A DNA stretch of 64,000 nt from Rallus limicola (taxonomy: Eukaryota > Chordata > Aves > Gruiformes > Rallidae): the NCBI GenBank assembly GCA_022605955.1, contig JAKCOZ010000010.1, positions 2,294,001 through 2,358,000 on the forward strand. The letters are read 5' to 3'. Numbering within the stretch: the first letter of the stretch is position 1; every line of letters starts with the position of its first letter. The position numbers and the translations under genes were made by a program. Shown in pieces: positions 45,647 to 59,515 of this stretch. The notes below the pieces were generated by a model. The model was not told the DNA's origin, ran no database searches, and saw only the letters and a list, made by a program, of their open reading frames with translations.

Positions 45647-48600
45647 TGAGTGTGATGGTAGTAAGGTGCAGGTGCATTTTTAACAGTTTAATTGATGTAT
45701 TTATAGTGAGTATATGCAAAAGCATCAATCTGTGAGGACTTTTTCCTTGCAAAAAGTTACAGGTAGATTTTTTTTCTTGTATTCTCTTTGAATATAAAGA
45801 CTGCTACTGAGTTAAGGATTAACATATGGTTCTCTTGTTAAGGTTTGTTTTAGAACTTCAGATCCTGATGGTATATCAAGCCACTGAGAAGTGACAGTAA
45901 CTATATGCTTTATCAGAAGTTCAGCTAAAGATTATTGCTTCTGTAGATCCACAGGAAGACTGCATCTCTAGGGATCACTTTTTAGCCTGCATGCCTGTGA
46001 TTTTTATCACTGCGTTTCTTGTCTGACCAACTCTGAATCATAGGCCTGGATTTTTCTGCTCCCAAATACCTATATGAACAAATCTTTAATTCATGTGCAG
46101 TATACACAGGTGTGACTGCATATGTAGTATGCATTTAATATGATCAGCTTGTCCTTATTAATCACATCATATGATTATTTTGATAAAGAATGCATTATTT
46201 TATGTTGACTGAATGTAATTTATACATGGGTGACACATTGTACTGAGCAAAGAAGTAAAACTGCTCTACCCTGCACACTGTTGCCATATTTAGTACCGTT
46301 GTGTGTGTGGTGTTTATGCAAAAGAGCCAGCACTTACATCTGCATTATAGTAAGTAAATTCCTATATCCTTAACACTCACATCAATGAAATGTGAGGCAT
46401 TAGCTCTAGTGAAAGCAATCTTCTGTTTATATTCAGGCGAGCGGCTCTCACGCGCTGCTTTTCTCCTTCGCCTGAGTGTGAGCTCATGGAGGACACCCTT
46501 TAACAGGAGCACATCCATCTGCTATACCCTATTTGATTTCTTAGAGATTTTTTTTCTCTCTTCTGTCACAGACCACACACTGTGACAGTGAGCTGTGAAG
46601 GTGTGACAGGTCAAAACAATCTCTTTCAAAATAAAAAAATCGCTTTAGTTTGGAAACAACGTGTTATTTGGACTAAGACAAGCTAGGGTTTATGCCAGGT
46701 TTTAAAACCTCAAAAGAGCTGAGGAAAACCAACAATTTTCTTAAGCATCCAGCCTGAATGAGTGCGTTCATTACTGTTTTGAGAAGGTGGCCTGTTGTTT
46801 GGGGAGGCAAAGTTTCACCTTAAAACTTCTTCAGGCTTCCCACGTTTTCTATCTTCTGTGCAGAGAACATTCCACAGACAGATACTGCTTTTATTCAGGC
46901 CAACATTACTATCATGAAGTACAGCTGATCACTTAAGTATTTCAACTAAACATTTTTTTAAATCAAACCTTTTGTGAAATCATGACTCTGCAAAAAGACT
47001 ACTTTTTAAAAAGAAGTTGTTGGGTTTTTTTAAAATAGAAAAAAATGGTTCTACCAGAAGCTTTTCAGTTCCAGCACAGTTCTGGCCAAGATGTAACTGA
47101 AAAACATCAAATAGCCAACATCATTGGCTGGGATGACTGAGGTTCAAATTGTTGGCTTCAGGGAGTACCTTTCAGGTAGTGGACTGGAAGAGAAGAAAGG
47201 GTGTGAGACCATATCTGCTTTGTCTCTGGCAGTCTGGGTACTGCTGTTGAGGGAGGAGTTGGATGGTGTGATGAAGGACCTGTCTTTCTGCTGAGAGAGG
47301 AAAGAAGCAACTGGCAGAAGCAGCAATTACTGGACAACTCCTGTCTCTCTGCTGGCACTGTTAGCAGGAACATGGACAGTCCAGACCTTTCAAGTTCAGT
47401 TCTTTATCCTAGCTATACCCTTGTATTTATCACAGTCTTTCTTATAGCGGGTTTAATTTCTCTGTCTTCACCTTGGTGTGGTATAAAAGTAAATTTTGAC
47501 TTTACTATAGAGAAGCTGCGAATTATCTTTGAATGAAACAAACCATAGTAGCTATCCCATGCTCTAGGAAACCTTACATATAACAGCCTCTGTGGCCTAA
47601 AGTTTTTCAGGCCCAGGTAGTTTCCTGCTTGGTACATGGGCTTGACTTCTACCTGTGCAATTTAGGGTTTAATTGCAAGGCTGCAACACCCCTGCATCTG
47701 GATAGAGAGTGCAGAGATGTTCAATTCAGTCAGTAACTGAGTTGAAAGCTATTGTTTTTCAAGTTCTTGATTTGTAGTTCATTTCTCAGAAGATTCTCAC
47801 TTATTTGAAGGCTAGACTTTTTTAAATAAAGCAAGGTAATAAAACCCACCAGAAATGCATGAATGATACTCAGGATGTAAGAAACATTGGAAGTATATCT
47901 GGTTTAACAATTCCTTCCAGAACTCTGGGAATGCAGGAATAGAATTTCTTAGAATATTCAGGGTGAATGCCAATTAATCTGGTTATTCAATTACCTCCAG
48001 CTCTATCAGGGATTTATACCTCCTGGGACAGGAAATCCAGGGGTTTCTCAAGCTATTTAGGATCTGAAGAAGACAGTGTAACTCTTGGCTGATTCCCTTC
48101 CTTTAAACCTCTCCTAAAAGGATAGGGCAGCATATGGCTTTAAGCTATGAGAATTTTGTCTTAGAAAAAAATATATATTACTGTGGAAGCAATACAATTT
48201 AGCTAAGTCTCCTGCATCAAAACCACAATAATCTGTTTCTTAAATCTACATGCCATTAATAGATAAACAACATGATTATTTCACAACAGCTAGTACTAAT
48301 CCAATAGGGAAGTCTTTACTAATCCAGTTTGAAATCAGAAGTATGGTTAGGGATAGGGTTACAGTACAGATCAGCTGGGATCACTATACCTAGGAGAATT
48401 AATATTTCACTGTATAACACAGAGTGCACAAGTAAAATCATGTCTGCAAGTTAAGCTAATGGAAAAAAAGATAAAAAGGGAGTATTTACCACTGGTGAGG
48501 AACTAGTCTTTAGAGTAAATTCTGTGTGGAATGCACTAATCAGACTGAGTAGATTTGCTGGACAAGGGGAAATGATTGACACTTCATTACTCACTTTCCT

Positions 48601-51221
48601 ATACTTATTCATGTCATAAATATGCAGTGCAAGATGGAGCACTAGCTTGGAAGTACCTGCTTAAATTATAATACATTTAGTGTTATCTTCATTTTGTCTC
48701 ACATGTGCAGGAAGACATTCATGGCATGATGGGATTCTTGTGGTGTCCAAAACTGACCTAAACAAAGCAAGCAAGTGGTCTTTCCCTCCTCCTCTTGCTA
48801 CTTCTAGCTTTATGTGCATGTAAATTCCTCTTCCTGACCATGGTTCTCAAGCGTACCGCAGGCCAAGTGTTCTTACTTAGTAGCAAACTAGTGCTGCAGA
48901 AATGGACAGAATAACTCTTTGCCAGTTTAGTGAACTCACAAAAGTGACATGAGTGTGAGAGCTGATGAAAGAGCATGGACAGAATTACACTGTTAGCAAA
49001 CCTCATTTCTAGGCTTCAGCTTTGCAGCAATTAAGTCAGACTAAATGCTGTCATGGTCTTGCCCATCTGCTGCCACTGGTGGTAAATTCCTGTCCTTACC
49101 TTTTACCTGTCTCTGAATTTTTCCTGAGTCTTCAGTTGGGAGCAACATTGGGATACACATTTAGCAAAGCCACCTGGTTATTTAACTCTAGGGTAGCTAC
49201 CAAATGTGCTGGCCCTACCTAAGCAAAACTTGCTTGTACTATGGAAGGGGATAAAGTTCCCATAGCACACACACAGAGAATCTGTTGGGGAAGACAGCCT
49301 GGGTCAGCCTGCTTCAAGCAAAGGCAAACCCATCTGTGGGACTGCTTTTACTCAAGGACCTGCATGCACTCAGTGGGTGATGTGGAAGGATGGGGGAGTC
49401 TGTGTACCCCAAGGGGATCTGATTTGAGTGAGAATAGCCAACAAATTAAACTGTATGATAATTGCTAAATAACACTGACATTGTATGCCATCACTACTAC
49501 ATTTGCTATATGCTATATCAATGGTCTTAGAGTAAGAATCACCCAAAGTGATGAAGGATGAACTTTGAAACCAAGAAAAGTGCAGTGATGATGGAACTAG
49601 AACTGGCATTAGCAACCAGCAACTTTCTTGAAATCAACATCTTTGATCTGCAAATAGTTAAAACTGCCAAAAAACCCTGTCTTGCAAATGTATTTTGGGG
49701 AATACTCTTTCACTGATAGGAAATCAAATTGAAGAGTTTCCCTACTTTGGCTGATACTTCATGCATCAGATACAAATGTAAAAAACATGGATTCATCCAA
49801 ATTTAGTATGCTGGAGAGAATAACGAAAATTCCCCAGGTAAGAGTGAATATAGATGCTGATTTCATCAGTTAATTACTTGTCCATTTTCTACATTATTAT
49901 TAAAATGAGTGATTTTTTCCTGTAGGTTCTGTATTTGAAATGTGACATGGCATTTTGGGTAAAGCAGATTAAAGCTTTTATTTTATATCTGATTAAATTT
50001 TCAAAGTTTATCCTGTCACCCTTTGCTTTTCAGCAAGTACTCGGAGACATGGTAAACTTTCAAGACCTAAAATTTCACCCACAAAGATGGCTTTCTAGAT
50101 GTTGTGGCACAACAGTTTCATAGAATGTAAGGTATTGTGTAGGAATCAGTATTCTTTGGAACTGCAGAAACAAACAAAAAAGGGAAAGTAGGCACTGACA
50201 GTAAATTCTGTATGCTGGGGAGCATCATGCATCCCTCTCAGGTCCTGTTAGAATTGAATGCCAAAGAATGTAGGAACATATAAATACCTAAATGATAAAT
50301 GAGACTTACTCTAGATGAACATTTACAGTAGTTCAGCAAAAGATGTTTGTAAAAAATATTTTTGCTAAAATGCTAAACATCAAACATAATTATGTAGGCA
50401 GTACTAAACCTGTTTAAGTCTGGTTTATATTCAATGGTGGAATGAAGTAGCAACTGAGCCAGCCACAGCCACCCTTGCCAAATATTTTACTTGAGTGACT
50501 ACAGACATTTCTTGTATTACATTTAAACTCTGTGGTGGTTGTGAGTCCTGAGTCAAACATTGTCTACAAAGGAAGTTCTCAGCCTTGATCTCACGCTGCT
50601 GGCCTTTGCTCCACAGACACTACTTTACCGTACTCTGCCTTCAAAGTATTTTTTGCTCCACCTGTTCTCGTGCTTTGTGCAGATATGTTGGATAGGAATT
50701 ACTCTGTGCAAACAGCTTTATTTTAATAAAAATTGGTGAAAATCAGTGAGATTTCAGATGGCAGATTCAGGCCTGTAGGAGTGGAAAAAAACATGGAGGA
50801 AGCTAACAGATGCAGCAATCTATGAAGTAGTCTTCTTCACCAGCCTACAAATGTATTGGGTCTTGTGAGAGCATTTTTGCATCTTCAGAGAGCTTCTAAG
50901 GGCTCTTCTTCAGGGTGCCTGCTACAGTCTAGAGAGAATTTCTGGTAACAAACTAGTAATTTCTAATCACTCTGCCACCCGTACCTTATGAAATATGATT
51001 TCACCACAAGACCTAGAGGGCAGCTACCAGAAGTAGTAGTTTCTGCAGCAGCTTGTGGAGAAGAGAGCTTGTCCAATGAAAAGAACAGAAGTGCTCAACA
51101 GTGATGGAGATGTCACAGTACCAAATGGAGTTTGAGTCCTGGTACATCAGTGGCCTCCACTCAGATCTCCAGAGAAGGAATGCAAACCCTCCAGATCTGA
51201 AGCTGCAGGAAGACTAGCCAT
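45647..51221. other. Intergenic region, no gene recognised
   Basis: About 5.6 kb of AT-rich sequence. I found no conserved exon, transposon family or RNA gene. A weak inverted repeat with 8-bp arms lies at 46433-46475, and a TTAGGG-like patch (GGTTAGGGATAGGGTT) lies near 48345-48360. Confidence 0.4.
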
Positions 51222-51885
51222 GCTGAGAGGGATTTGGGGGTCTTGGTTGACAGCAAGTTAAACATGAGCAAGCAGTGTGCCCAGACAGCCAGAAGGGCCA
51301 ACTGTATCCTGGGATGCATCAAGCATGACATTGCCAGCCAGTCCAGGGAGGGGATTGTCCCACTCTACACTGCACTGGTGTGGCCTCACCTTGAGCACTG
51401 TGTGCAGTTTTGGGCACCACAGGCCAAGAGGGCCACAAAACTACTGGAGTGTGTCCAGAGGAGGGCAATGAGGATGGAGAAGGGTCTGGAGGGGAAGTTT
51501 TATGAGGAGGGGCTGAAGTTCCTTGGTTTGTTTAGCATGGAGAAAACGAGGCTGAGGGGAGACATCATCACCTATGGCTTCCTGATAAGGGGCAGCAAAG
51601 GGGCAGTTGCTGATCTCTTCTCTTTGGTGACCAGCTATAGAACCTGAGGGAATAACATGAAGCTGTATCAAGGGAGGTTTAGGCTGGATATTAGGATGAG
51701 GCTCTGTACTAAGAGGGTGGTTGGGTGCTGGCACAGGCTCCCTGGGGAAGTGGTCACAGCACCAAGCTCGACTGAGATCAAGTGTCTGGGCTCAGTCACA
51801 TGCTCTGTCTTGTCTGTCCCTGTGTGGAGCCAGGAGTTGGACTTATGGGTCCCTTCCAACTCAGGATATTCTAGGATTCTATGAA
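51222..51885 (+). mobile_element. CR1 LINE fragment
   Basis: An open stretch from 51234 to 51647 encodes CR1 ORF2 C-terminus (LGVLVDSKLNMSKQCAQ-like start, HLEHCVQFWAPQAKRATKL). A frame break and the 3' end CCCTTCCAACTCAGGATATT follow. It is moderately diverged. Confidence 0.9.
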
Positions 51886-52589
51886 GTGTTCCTGTGACTT
51901 TTCTCTGGGGTTGAGGCAGGCAGAATCAGTGTCCCTTCTTGCAGGACCTGAATGTTGGTTGAAAAGCTGCAGAAGAGGGTTGCATATTGTGCTGCACCGG
52001 AGAAGACAAAAAGGAGATTGATCCCTTTTTGTTGCAATTGATTGATTGTAAAGTGTGCAGGGTGAGAAGTTCAAGAGACATCTTGAGATGAATCCCCTTC
52101 TTAAGTGTTGTACTCAAATGCATACAGTTTGGGAAACAAGCAGGAGGAACTAGACCTCCATGAGTGGTCACAGAACTTCAGTCATCAAGATGACTGATAT
52201 GGTGGGATGCTCACAAGGCTGAAATGTTTCAATGGATCAATAAATGCAAATTGCAAAAGACAGCCAGGAAAAACAGGGAGGGCAGTCTTCTATTTAAAGG
52301 AAATAAACTCTGTGCTTCTGTGACATAGATGCCAGTCTGATTGAGATTTTGTGAGTCAGGACCAGAGGAGATGCCCACTAAGGGTGACTTTATGGTAGGG
52401 GTCTGTTATGTACCATATGATCAGGCTGAAAAAATGGTTGAAGCCTTCTTTTAAATTACAGGAAGTCTATGGATCTTAATGGGTAATTTAACCTCATTGA
52501 CACCTGCTGGAAGTGTGACATGGTGGAAAGTGAGCAGTGAAGATTTCTGGAGGATGTCAGTGATAATTTCTTGGTGAGGAATAGGCCTG

Positions 52590-53290
52590 CAGGAATATTA
52601 TGAAACTCAACAAGGACAAATGCAAAGTCCTACACCTGGGAAGGAAGAACCTTTTGCAATGATACATGCTGAACACAGACTAGCTAGGAACAGCTCTACT
52701 GAGAGGAACCTAGGAATGTTGATGGACAGCAAGCTGAATGTAAGCCAGCGGTATGCCCTAGCAGCAAAGAAGGACTGTGGTATTCTGGGCTGTTCTTGTA
52801 TTAACAGGTGCAGTGGCTACAAGATAGAAGGTCTAGGGAAGTGATTATTCCCTTTTATTCAGTACTTCTTAGTCTAGTTCTAGAGTACTGCATCCAATTT
52901 TGGCCCTTATGTTACAAGAAAAAAATCAAGTAATCAAAGTGAATTAATCAGCTGGAAAACAGGACAGAAATGGGATGGAGTGCTTGCTCTACACGGAGAG
53001 GCTGAGAGAACTAGTCATCTTCGGCCTGGAGATGAGAAAACATCTGGGAGACTTAATAGCAGCCTTCCCATACCTAAACAGTGATCACTAAGAATACAAA
53101 GCTAGGTTCTTCATAGTGGTCCAGGAAGATTAGTGATGGTGGCCATTAAGTTGAAACAAGCCAGGTTCCTACTGGATATAAGGAGAAATATTTTCACGAT
53201 GAGGATGGTCAAGCATTGGAGAAGGTTTCACAGAAAGGCTATGCATTCTGCATCCATGGGATTTTCATGTCCAGAATGAATAAATCCCTG
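52590..53290 (+). mobile_element. Diverged CR1 LINE fragment
   Basis: AACTCAACAAGGACAAATGC and AAAGTCCTACACCTGGGAAG open a CR1 ORF2 segment with SKLNVSQRYALAAK, then many stops. It is more decayed than the copy at 51.2 kb. Confidence 0.8.
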
Positions 53291-55929
53291 AACAATGTGA
53301 TCTAGTATCTAGTATCTTATCTGGTATCAAAAAGTCCTGGCAACTATAACATCTACTGCTGTGGCATAATCAAAACCCTTGAGTTTGTAAAGACAGTCTA
53401 GAAACACTCATGTGCTGGGCTATGCTGTTAAGTTTAAGATGCTCATGTTTGTTAATGATAAGATACAGGGTATAGAAACCCTGGTTTCTCTCTCTTTTTT
53501 TTTTTTTTTCTCCTCCTGATCTTTCAAAGACAGGGAACACACTATTCTAGCAGAGTAACATGGAGCCAAATGTGTTGCTGGTTATTCTGTCAAATAAGGT
53601 TGCAATTAAGTTTGGTTGGTTGGGTGTTTTTTTTTAATCAGAACCAAATCCTTTAATACATTACAAATATATCCCAGTACTTCCAATGGAAATGAGGCTT
53701 AGGCAATCCTCCTGCTTTTGTGCGTGTCATGTGGACGTGTCTCCACGTCCACAACCTTTCTGTGTTTTAGCTAGTTGGTTGGCTTGTTTCAGCCATTTGA
53801 TACAAGTGAGGCCTCAAGCAGATTAATTTTCTACACTTTCTATAGAAAGGCAGGAAAAGATAAACCTGATTGATTTAATGGAGTTATTTAATGGAAGTGG
53901 CTAGGAGGGAGCAGTGTGGGTTTTCCCCTGCAGTCTTGGTTTTCCTTTACTTTTCGTCACTCTCAGGCAAATCCTTCCTACTGCTGTTCTCTCTTTGCCT
54001 GTGTCCTAGCTGCATTCACTAGAAGCTTTCCCTGCACCCCCAAACTGATGTCTGTCTCTCAGTGAGAGTATGCTGACTACATACAGATCTAAAGTATGGA
54101 TGACTTACATTCTTAACCAGTGTTTTTATGAGATGAGGCTCATGGCTTGTATTTTCTCTTTGCCTAACTATCGGATTTTTCTTCTCCACTCCACATCTAC
54201 CTTCTGTCTTCTGATGAAAGAAATACTCCTATTGTCCACCTTTTTCTTCTATCCATGTGCCATAGAAGTAATGATTCAGGGAATTTCCACCAAGCTTGAT
54301 GGAGAAGCATGGACTTTTAAAGATATTGCTCCAAGTTTTGTGAGAATTGGATGAAAAAATTCTAAGTTCGTGCCCACAGTGAGAGACAGGCAGTGAGATC
54401 TTCCACCTTTCAGGCAATCCAACATGCAGAGACCATCTGGGCAAGTAATGCTGGTATGTCATATGTCAACATGCCTGTAGCTCAGAACCAAGTTTAGCAC
54501 AAGCACCTCTCCACAAAAATGACTGAGAAAGGTTGAGGTGACCTGGGAAGTAAGCTTAAGTACTGAGTCCTGACAGGCAGAGGAACTCCAACATACAAGT
54601 AATGGGGAAATTTGTGATTTTTTTTTAAAATACATAATTAAACTAGTTTTAGAGTAAGGAGAATTACTGATTCTTAACTGTAACTTTCTCTAACAGAATT
54701 TAATCAAAATAGGCATTTTCCTAAAACTCCCTTAAAAAAAATCTGATAAAGCACATTTGTATAAACTTATAACAAAATATAAACCTTATACAGGCAAATA
54801 GATTTATTACTACTCCTCCACTTCTCTTTATATAATTTGGTTTGACTTAATAAATAAGAGCCATTACCACTATCAGAAATGATAAATCAGATCATTGTTT
54901 GCACTTCAATCACCTAAATATTGTATTTACATTTATATAATCTTACTATTGCCATGTAATTATTTAATATATTTAACTTGATTTCTCACCATTTTGGGTT
55001 TTCACTGTCACATGAAAGGAATGAGCAACTTAAAGGCAGACTAACAAAGGGGCAATAAATCCATGAGAAAATGTTACTGAGGAGAGGAAGTTCATCTAAC
55101 CCAGCTGCCAAGAATGAGGCAAAGGAACATCTGCATTGGATTATAATGCTGCAGGAAAGCTAAAATGAGCCTGTGCTAAAAGAGCCCTCTGTTAATCTTA
55201 CTTGTTTTTTTCCATTTCTCCTTTGTTTACATTATCTTGGAGCCAAGGAAACACCAGTTTCTTTATTAGTAAAACTACCATCCAGATGTGCAAACAAGTG
55301 TTTGTAAAATCCCACTTCTATGTATGCTAACATCAGGGCTAGCAACAACAACAAAACAAAATGCAAAGTTTAGGTGTTTTTTGAGAAGTCACCTCTGTAA
55401 ACACAAACTTTAATTGAAGCAGCTACAATAGCCAGGAATTGACTTAGTGCCCTCTCTCCTGCTGTTCCTAGCACTTCTAAAGGAAAGAAAATTCCTGAGT
55501 AACAGAGTAGTAGCTCTGTGATCAGCAGGTATCCTTGATCTCTGGAAGGACTTCATAAATCTGCATAGGCCTCTCTGTCAGTTGCATATCAGTCACACCT
55601 TGCTAAATGCACTCAGTTTCAAATTTAAAGTGTAGCTTTTCTTCTGATTTCTGCAAGTTCACCTGTGAGTTGAAAATACCACCAAGTTTTTTTTTTTTCT
55701 TTGCTGATGTATCACCAGCTATCAAAATAGTCTCAAAGTAAATTCTTAAATACTCTAGTAAGACCTTACCTCTAGTTTAGGCACCTCCCACACTGCTGTC
55801 ATTGCCATTGCAGGTGTAACTGGTTGATGTGTACTGCTCAGGTTTTTTGGCAATACTCAAGAAAACATAGAAGTTTGGCATGCAGGACTAAGAATAGAAG
55901 TCTTAACCTACAGTTTGGTTTGGTTTTGT
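53291..55929. other. Intergenic region, no gene recognised
   Basis: About 2.6 kb. It contains a pyrimidine run near 53488-53512 and a short perfect hairpin at 53730-53753. No exon or known repeat family was recognised. Confidence 0.4.
53730..53753. repeat. Perfect short stem-loop
   Basis: TGTGGACGTG at 53730-53739 and CACGTCCACA at 53744-53753 pair completely around the loop TCTC. Possible RNA or DNA hairpin; no function is implied. Confidence 0.85.
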
Positions 55930-56570
55930 AGAATCATAGAATGGTTTGTGTTGGAAGGGACCTCAAAGTTTATCGAGTTTCAAACCCCTCACCATGGTCA
56001 GAGGCACCCTCCACTAGACCAGGTTGCCCAAAGGCCCATCCAACCTGGCCTTGAACACTGCCAGGGAGGGGACTTCCACAACCTGTTCCAGTGCCTCACC
56101 ATGCTCATAGTAAAGATATTTCTTTCTTAATGTCTATTATAAATCTACCCTCTTGGACAGATCTACCACTTGGCTTTGTTGAGCTTCGTGCAGTTTGTAT
56201 GGGCCCATCTCTCCAGTTTGTCAAGGTCCTCTGGATAGCCCAGCATGTCAACTGCACCGCACAGCTTGGTGTCATTGGCAGACTTGCTGAGGCTGCACTC
56301 GATCCCACCATCCATGTCTCCAACGAAGATGCTAAATAGTGCCAGTCCCAGTATCAGCCCCTGAGGAATGCCACTTGTCACTGGCCTCGATTTGGCCACT
56401 GAGCCATTGACCAAATCTCTTTGAGTGTGACTGTCCAGCCCAATCCTTACCCACTGGGTGGTCCATCAAATCCATGTCTTTCCAATTTAGAGACAAGGAT
56501 ATCATGTGGGACGGTGTCAGATGCTTTGGACAAGTTTTGTTTTCCTCCAAGAAGCAGAACTGTTCTAGGT
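55930..56570 (-). mobile_element. CR1 LINE fragment
   Basis: Begins with the antisense CR1 tail AATCATAGAATGGTTTGTG and TTGGAAGGGACCTCAAAG. Further in, the minus strand encodes KSRPVTSGIPQGLILGLALF and SKSANDTKLCGAV of the RT domain, including the FADD-equivalent box in mutated form. Confidence 0.9.
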
Positions 56571-58559
56571 AGTCTCAGTCAAAAACACAGAGAGGATGAG
56601 AGAAACTACAAATGACTGCCATGCTTTATTTTTGTAAAATAATGTTTTTCCTCCTTTTTCTTAAAACTAACTTTCAGAAACTTAAGCTTTTCTTGACAAC
56701 ATATGCTGCTGGGTTGGTTTGATTGATTGTTATGTATGTTACTTGAAACTGCTGTTCATTTTTAAAAAGGTTGAGATTTCCTTCAGTCTTGGATGACAGA
56801 AGGAGGAATACCTCTTCTGTCTTCTGTTGCTCTACGGTGCATACCTCTCATGCACTGACTGATGTAAAAGTAATATGCAAAAATATATTTTCCCTCTTTG
56901 ACTTCCTCTTTGCAAAGCACCTGATATGAAGGTGTTTTCTTTTTGTTGGTGTTTTCTTTTTGTTAGTGTTTTTGTGTAACAAGTACATGGAAGAAGTGAG
57001 TTTTACACTGCTGTTGTGAAACAGCTGAGATTTGTAGCTGCTCCAGCTGAGTAAGACAGAAGAAAACCATGAAAACCAAGTAAAAGGTATACGTATGCTT
57101 CAGGGATGGTAAAAATAAAATTGCCAGCTGGTTTGGCTAGGCAACAATATGAAAAGGTTAGCTTTTTTGAAATGTTTTTTAGGTGAGGAATTGATGTTTA
57201 AAGTCTTGAATACACAAGAGTGTTAATATACTAGAACGCAGTTTGTACCACAGTAGCAGGTATCTCAGAGCTGTATACACACTGTATATACACACTAGCA
57301 TGTGTAACTCTGGATTTTAGGCTTATTTCAGTTGTCCTGTTAATTTGGTGCTCTCATGTAAATGCAAGTGGAAAGTTGAAGCATGTGAATTTAAAACCTA
57401 TTAAAGAAGACACTGAAAATGAATCACAATGGAGTTTTCTTGCACCTGAGAGCTGACTGGATTTCTAGAAGGCTTTAGGGATGCGCTGCTTGTGCGCTGG
57501 GAAGAACTGCTTTTTGCTGCACTCATCATCTGAGTGCTCATGCCCTGAAATTATTTATGTTTTGCTAAACTTTGACTAATTAGCACTACAATTTCATACC
57601 CAAGTTGTCTGCCTTAGGTTGTGTTGTATGGAAGGCTTAAAATAATTCAACAATGTCTGGTAAAAAAATCAGGAAAATCCTAGCAAGCTATGCAAACTTA
57701 AAGCTGTTAGGAGCTAACATTTGCACACCTTTAGTGAAACTGAAGGGCTAAAATATTGGAAGTGTCTGTACTTGGCTCATTACTCAAAGCAGACTTCAGG
57801 ACTGCGTCAGAACAGTGAGTAGGAGGACTAAACTCCTAGTATGGCTTACTCTTCTGAGGTGGAGGAGGGAGTCATGTATTTTGAACAGAACAAAAGACGA
57901 GTCTCTGAGGCAGTGGGACTGGATAACACAGTGGATGAAATGGTTGAAGGGAAACAAATGGGGCAGAAACTCTGTTTATAGTTTGTGAGAAGATGGAGAG
58001 ACAGGGAGGGAGTGCAAGCTGGAAGAAAACCATTTCAAATCAATTGAATCAGTGATGGAGTGGCTAAGGGAGTGGGACTCAGGACTGCAGGAAATTTGTG
58101 TGTGCTTCTTATTGTTCAGTTGGTTTCTAAAGCAATGAAATAGTATGACAAGGTGTTCAGTATACAGTCTGATTAGTATTCACATAATATGAGACTGTAT
58201 ATCATATAGGGATAAAACAGATGCTGAGTGACTTAGCACTGCCTAATTTGTTTATTGAGCAAGGAAAGGAATAATGACAAAGATCATTATAAATAGACCT
58301 AAAATAGACCTAGATGGAGAATGTTCTGAATGTACATGGGTCCATCACTGCACATATATTGCTCAGAGCAGCTGCTGCAGCACAGCAGAACAGGCAAGAA
58401 GTGTGGTGGGAAGCAGCAACTACATGATGTGAGTTGTTCAGTTAAAGGATATAGGATGCAGATCTCTAGGAATTCTGAAAAATACTCTGCATCTACCTTA
58501 AGACAGTAGGAGAAATAAATGCACTATTACTTATCCAAATGTGTATTCATGGATGTCCT
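56571..58559. other. Intergenic region, no gene recognised
   Basis: About 2 kb of AT-rich sequence with no recognised exon or element. Confidence 0.4.
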
Positions 58560-58940
58560 TGTTCTGGCCAGGCCAGAGTCAACCTCCCCAAGCAGCCAGC
58601 CCAGGTGAGCTGAGTTAACCTGGACTGTTTCCACACCACCTGACATCACTCCCCTATAACAGGGGTTGGTTGGGGTGGGGTGCACCTGGGTGTCTCCAGG
58701 GCAGTCCTAGTGAGGCTGGGGTGTTGGGTCAGTCCTCGTGTTGTGCAGTACTCTGTTGTCCTTGGGTTAATAAGGCACTCTGTGTTATCAGCAGGTGTGA
58801 GTGTAATCTGCCACAGGCTGTTATTGTTCCTCTTCCACGGTGATTTTGTCAGCAAACTGTCCTTATCCCAACCTAGGCGGCTCTGTCTGTTTCTCCCAGG
58901 GGAGTGACTGAGCCCTGCTGCTTGGGGCTCAACCACCACA
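58560..58940 (+). mobile_element. Solo LTR, second family
   Basis: Starts TGTTCTGGCCAGGCCAGAG and ends CAACCACCACA. A CTATAACAGG box and a TTAATAAGG signal follow the order seen in the related copy at 44496-44898. It is 381 bp, and no target-site duplication was recognised. Confidence 0.75.
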
Positions 58941-59515
58941 AAGGACTACACAATTTGCCTGGCTAAAACACACAACTGCTTTGGTCATTGGTAATTTCTT
59001 CTTTTCAACTTCAGATGAATCTTTTTTGTTTGAAGAGCTGGCAGGTAAAGATAACCTTTTGATTTTATGTTGGATGATGACAACTTACAGTCTGTTTTGA
59101 TAGAGACAGTGATGCACACACTGTTAAGGGAAGCACTGCACATAGATATAGTCAGGCTTCTTCTTTTCTCTTTCTGCTGCCCCTCATAGGCTTGTGGTTA
59201 TCAGTGCATTGCTGGTATATAACACCAGAACAGAATGCAGCAGTGCATTTTGCACAGGGCTGTGCAGGGGAGTTACAGGCTACATCTGATGCTGATAAGT
59301 TAGGCATTGGCAAATGCTCAAGGGACTTATCCCTGATGATATTAATGAGCACTTTGGACTTTGAAGCTGTGAATGAGGATGACCTAAGTAGCAGTGGTGT
59401 GGTTACTGGGGTTGGCTCTGGGGGGTCTATGTTTGAAAAAAACCAAACAAATAAAAAAATCCAATAACTGTTAGGGTTGTAGCCATAATGGTCTTAGTTC
59501 CAAGGCTGGTGGGAA
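58941..59515. other. Intergenic spacer between two LTRs, nothing recognised
   Basis: About 575 bp. The short frame at 59192-59467 has no familiar residues. Confidence 0.4.

Noticed and set aside
46433..46475. Inverted repeat with 8-bp arms and a 27-nt loop
   Set aside because: The arms are short and the loop is long, so this is expected by chance in a window of this size.
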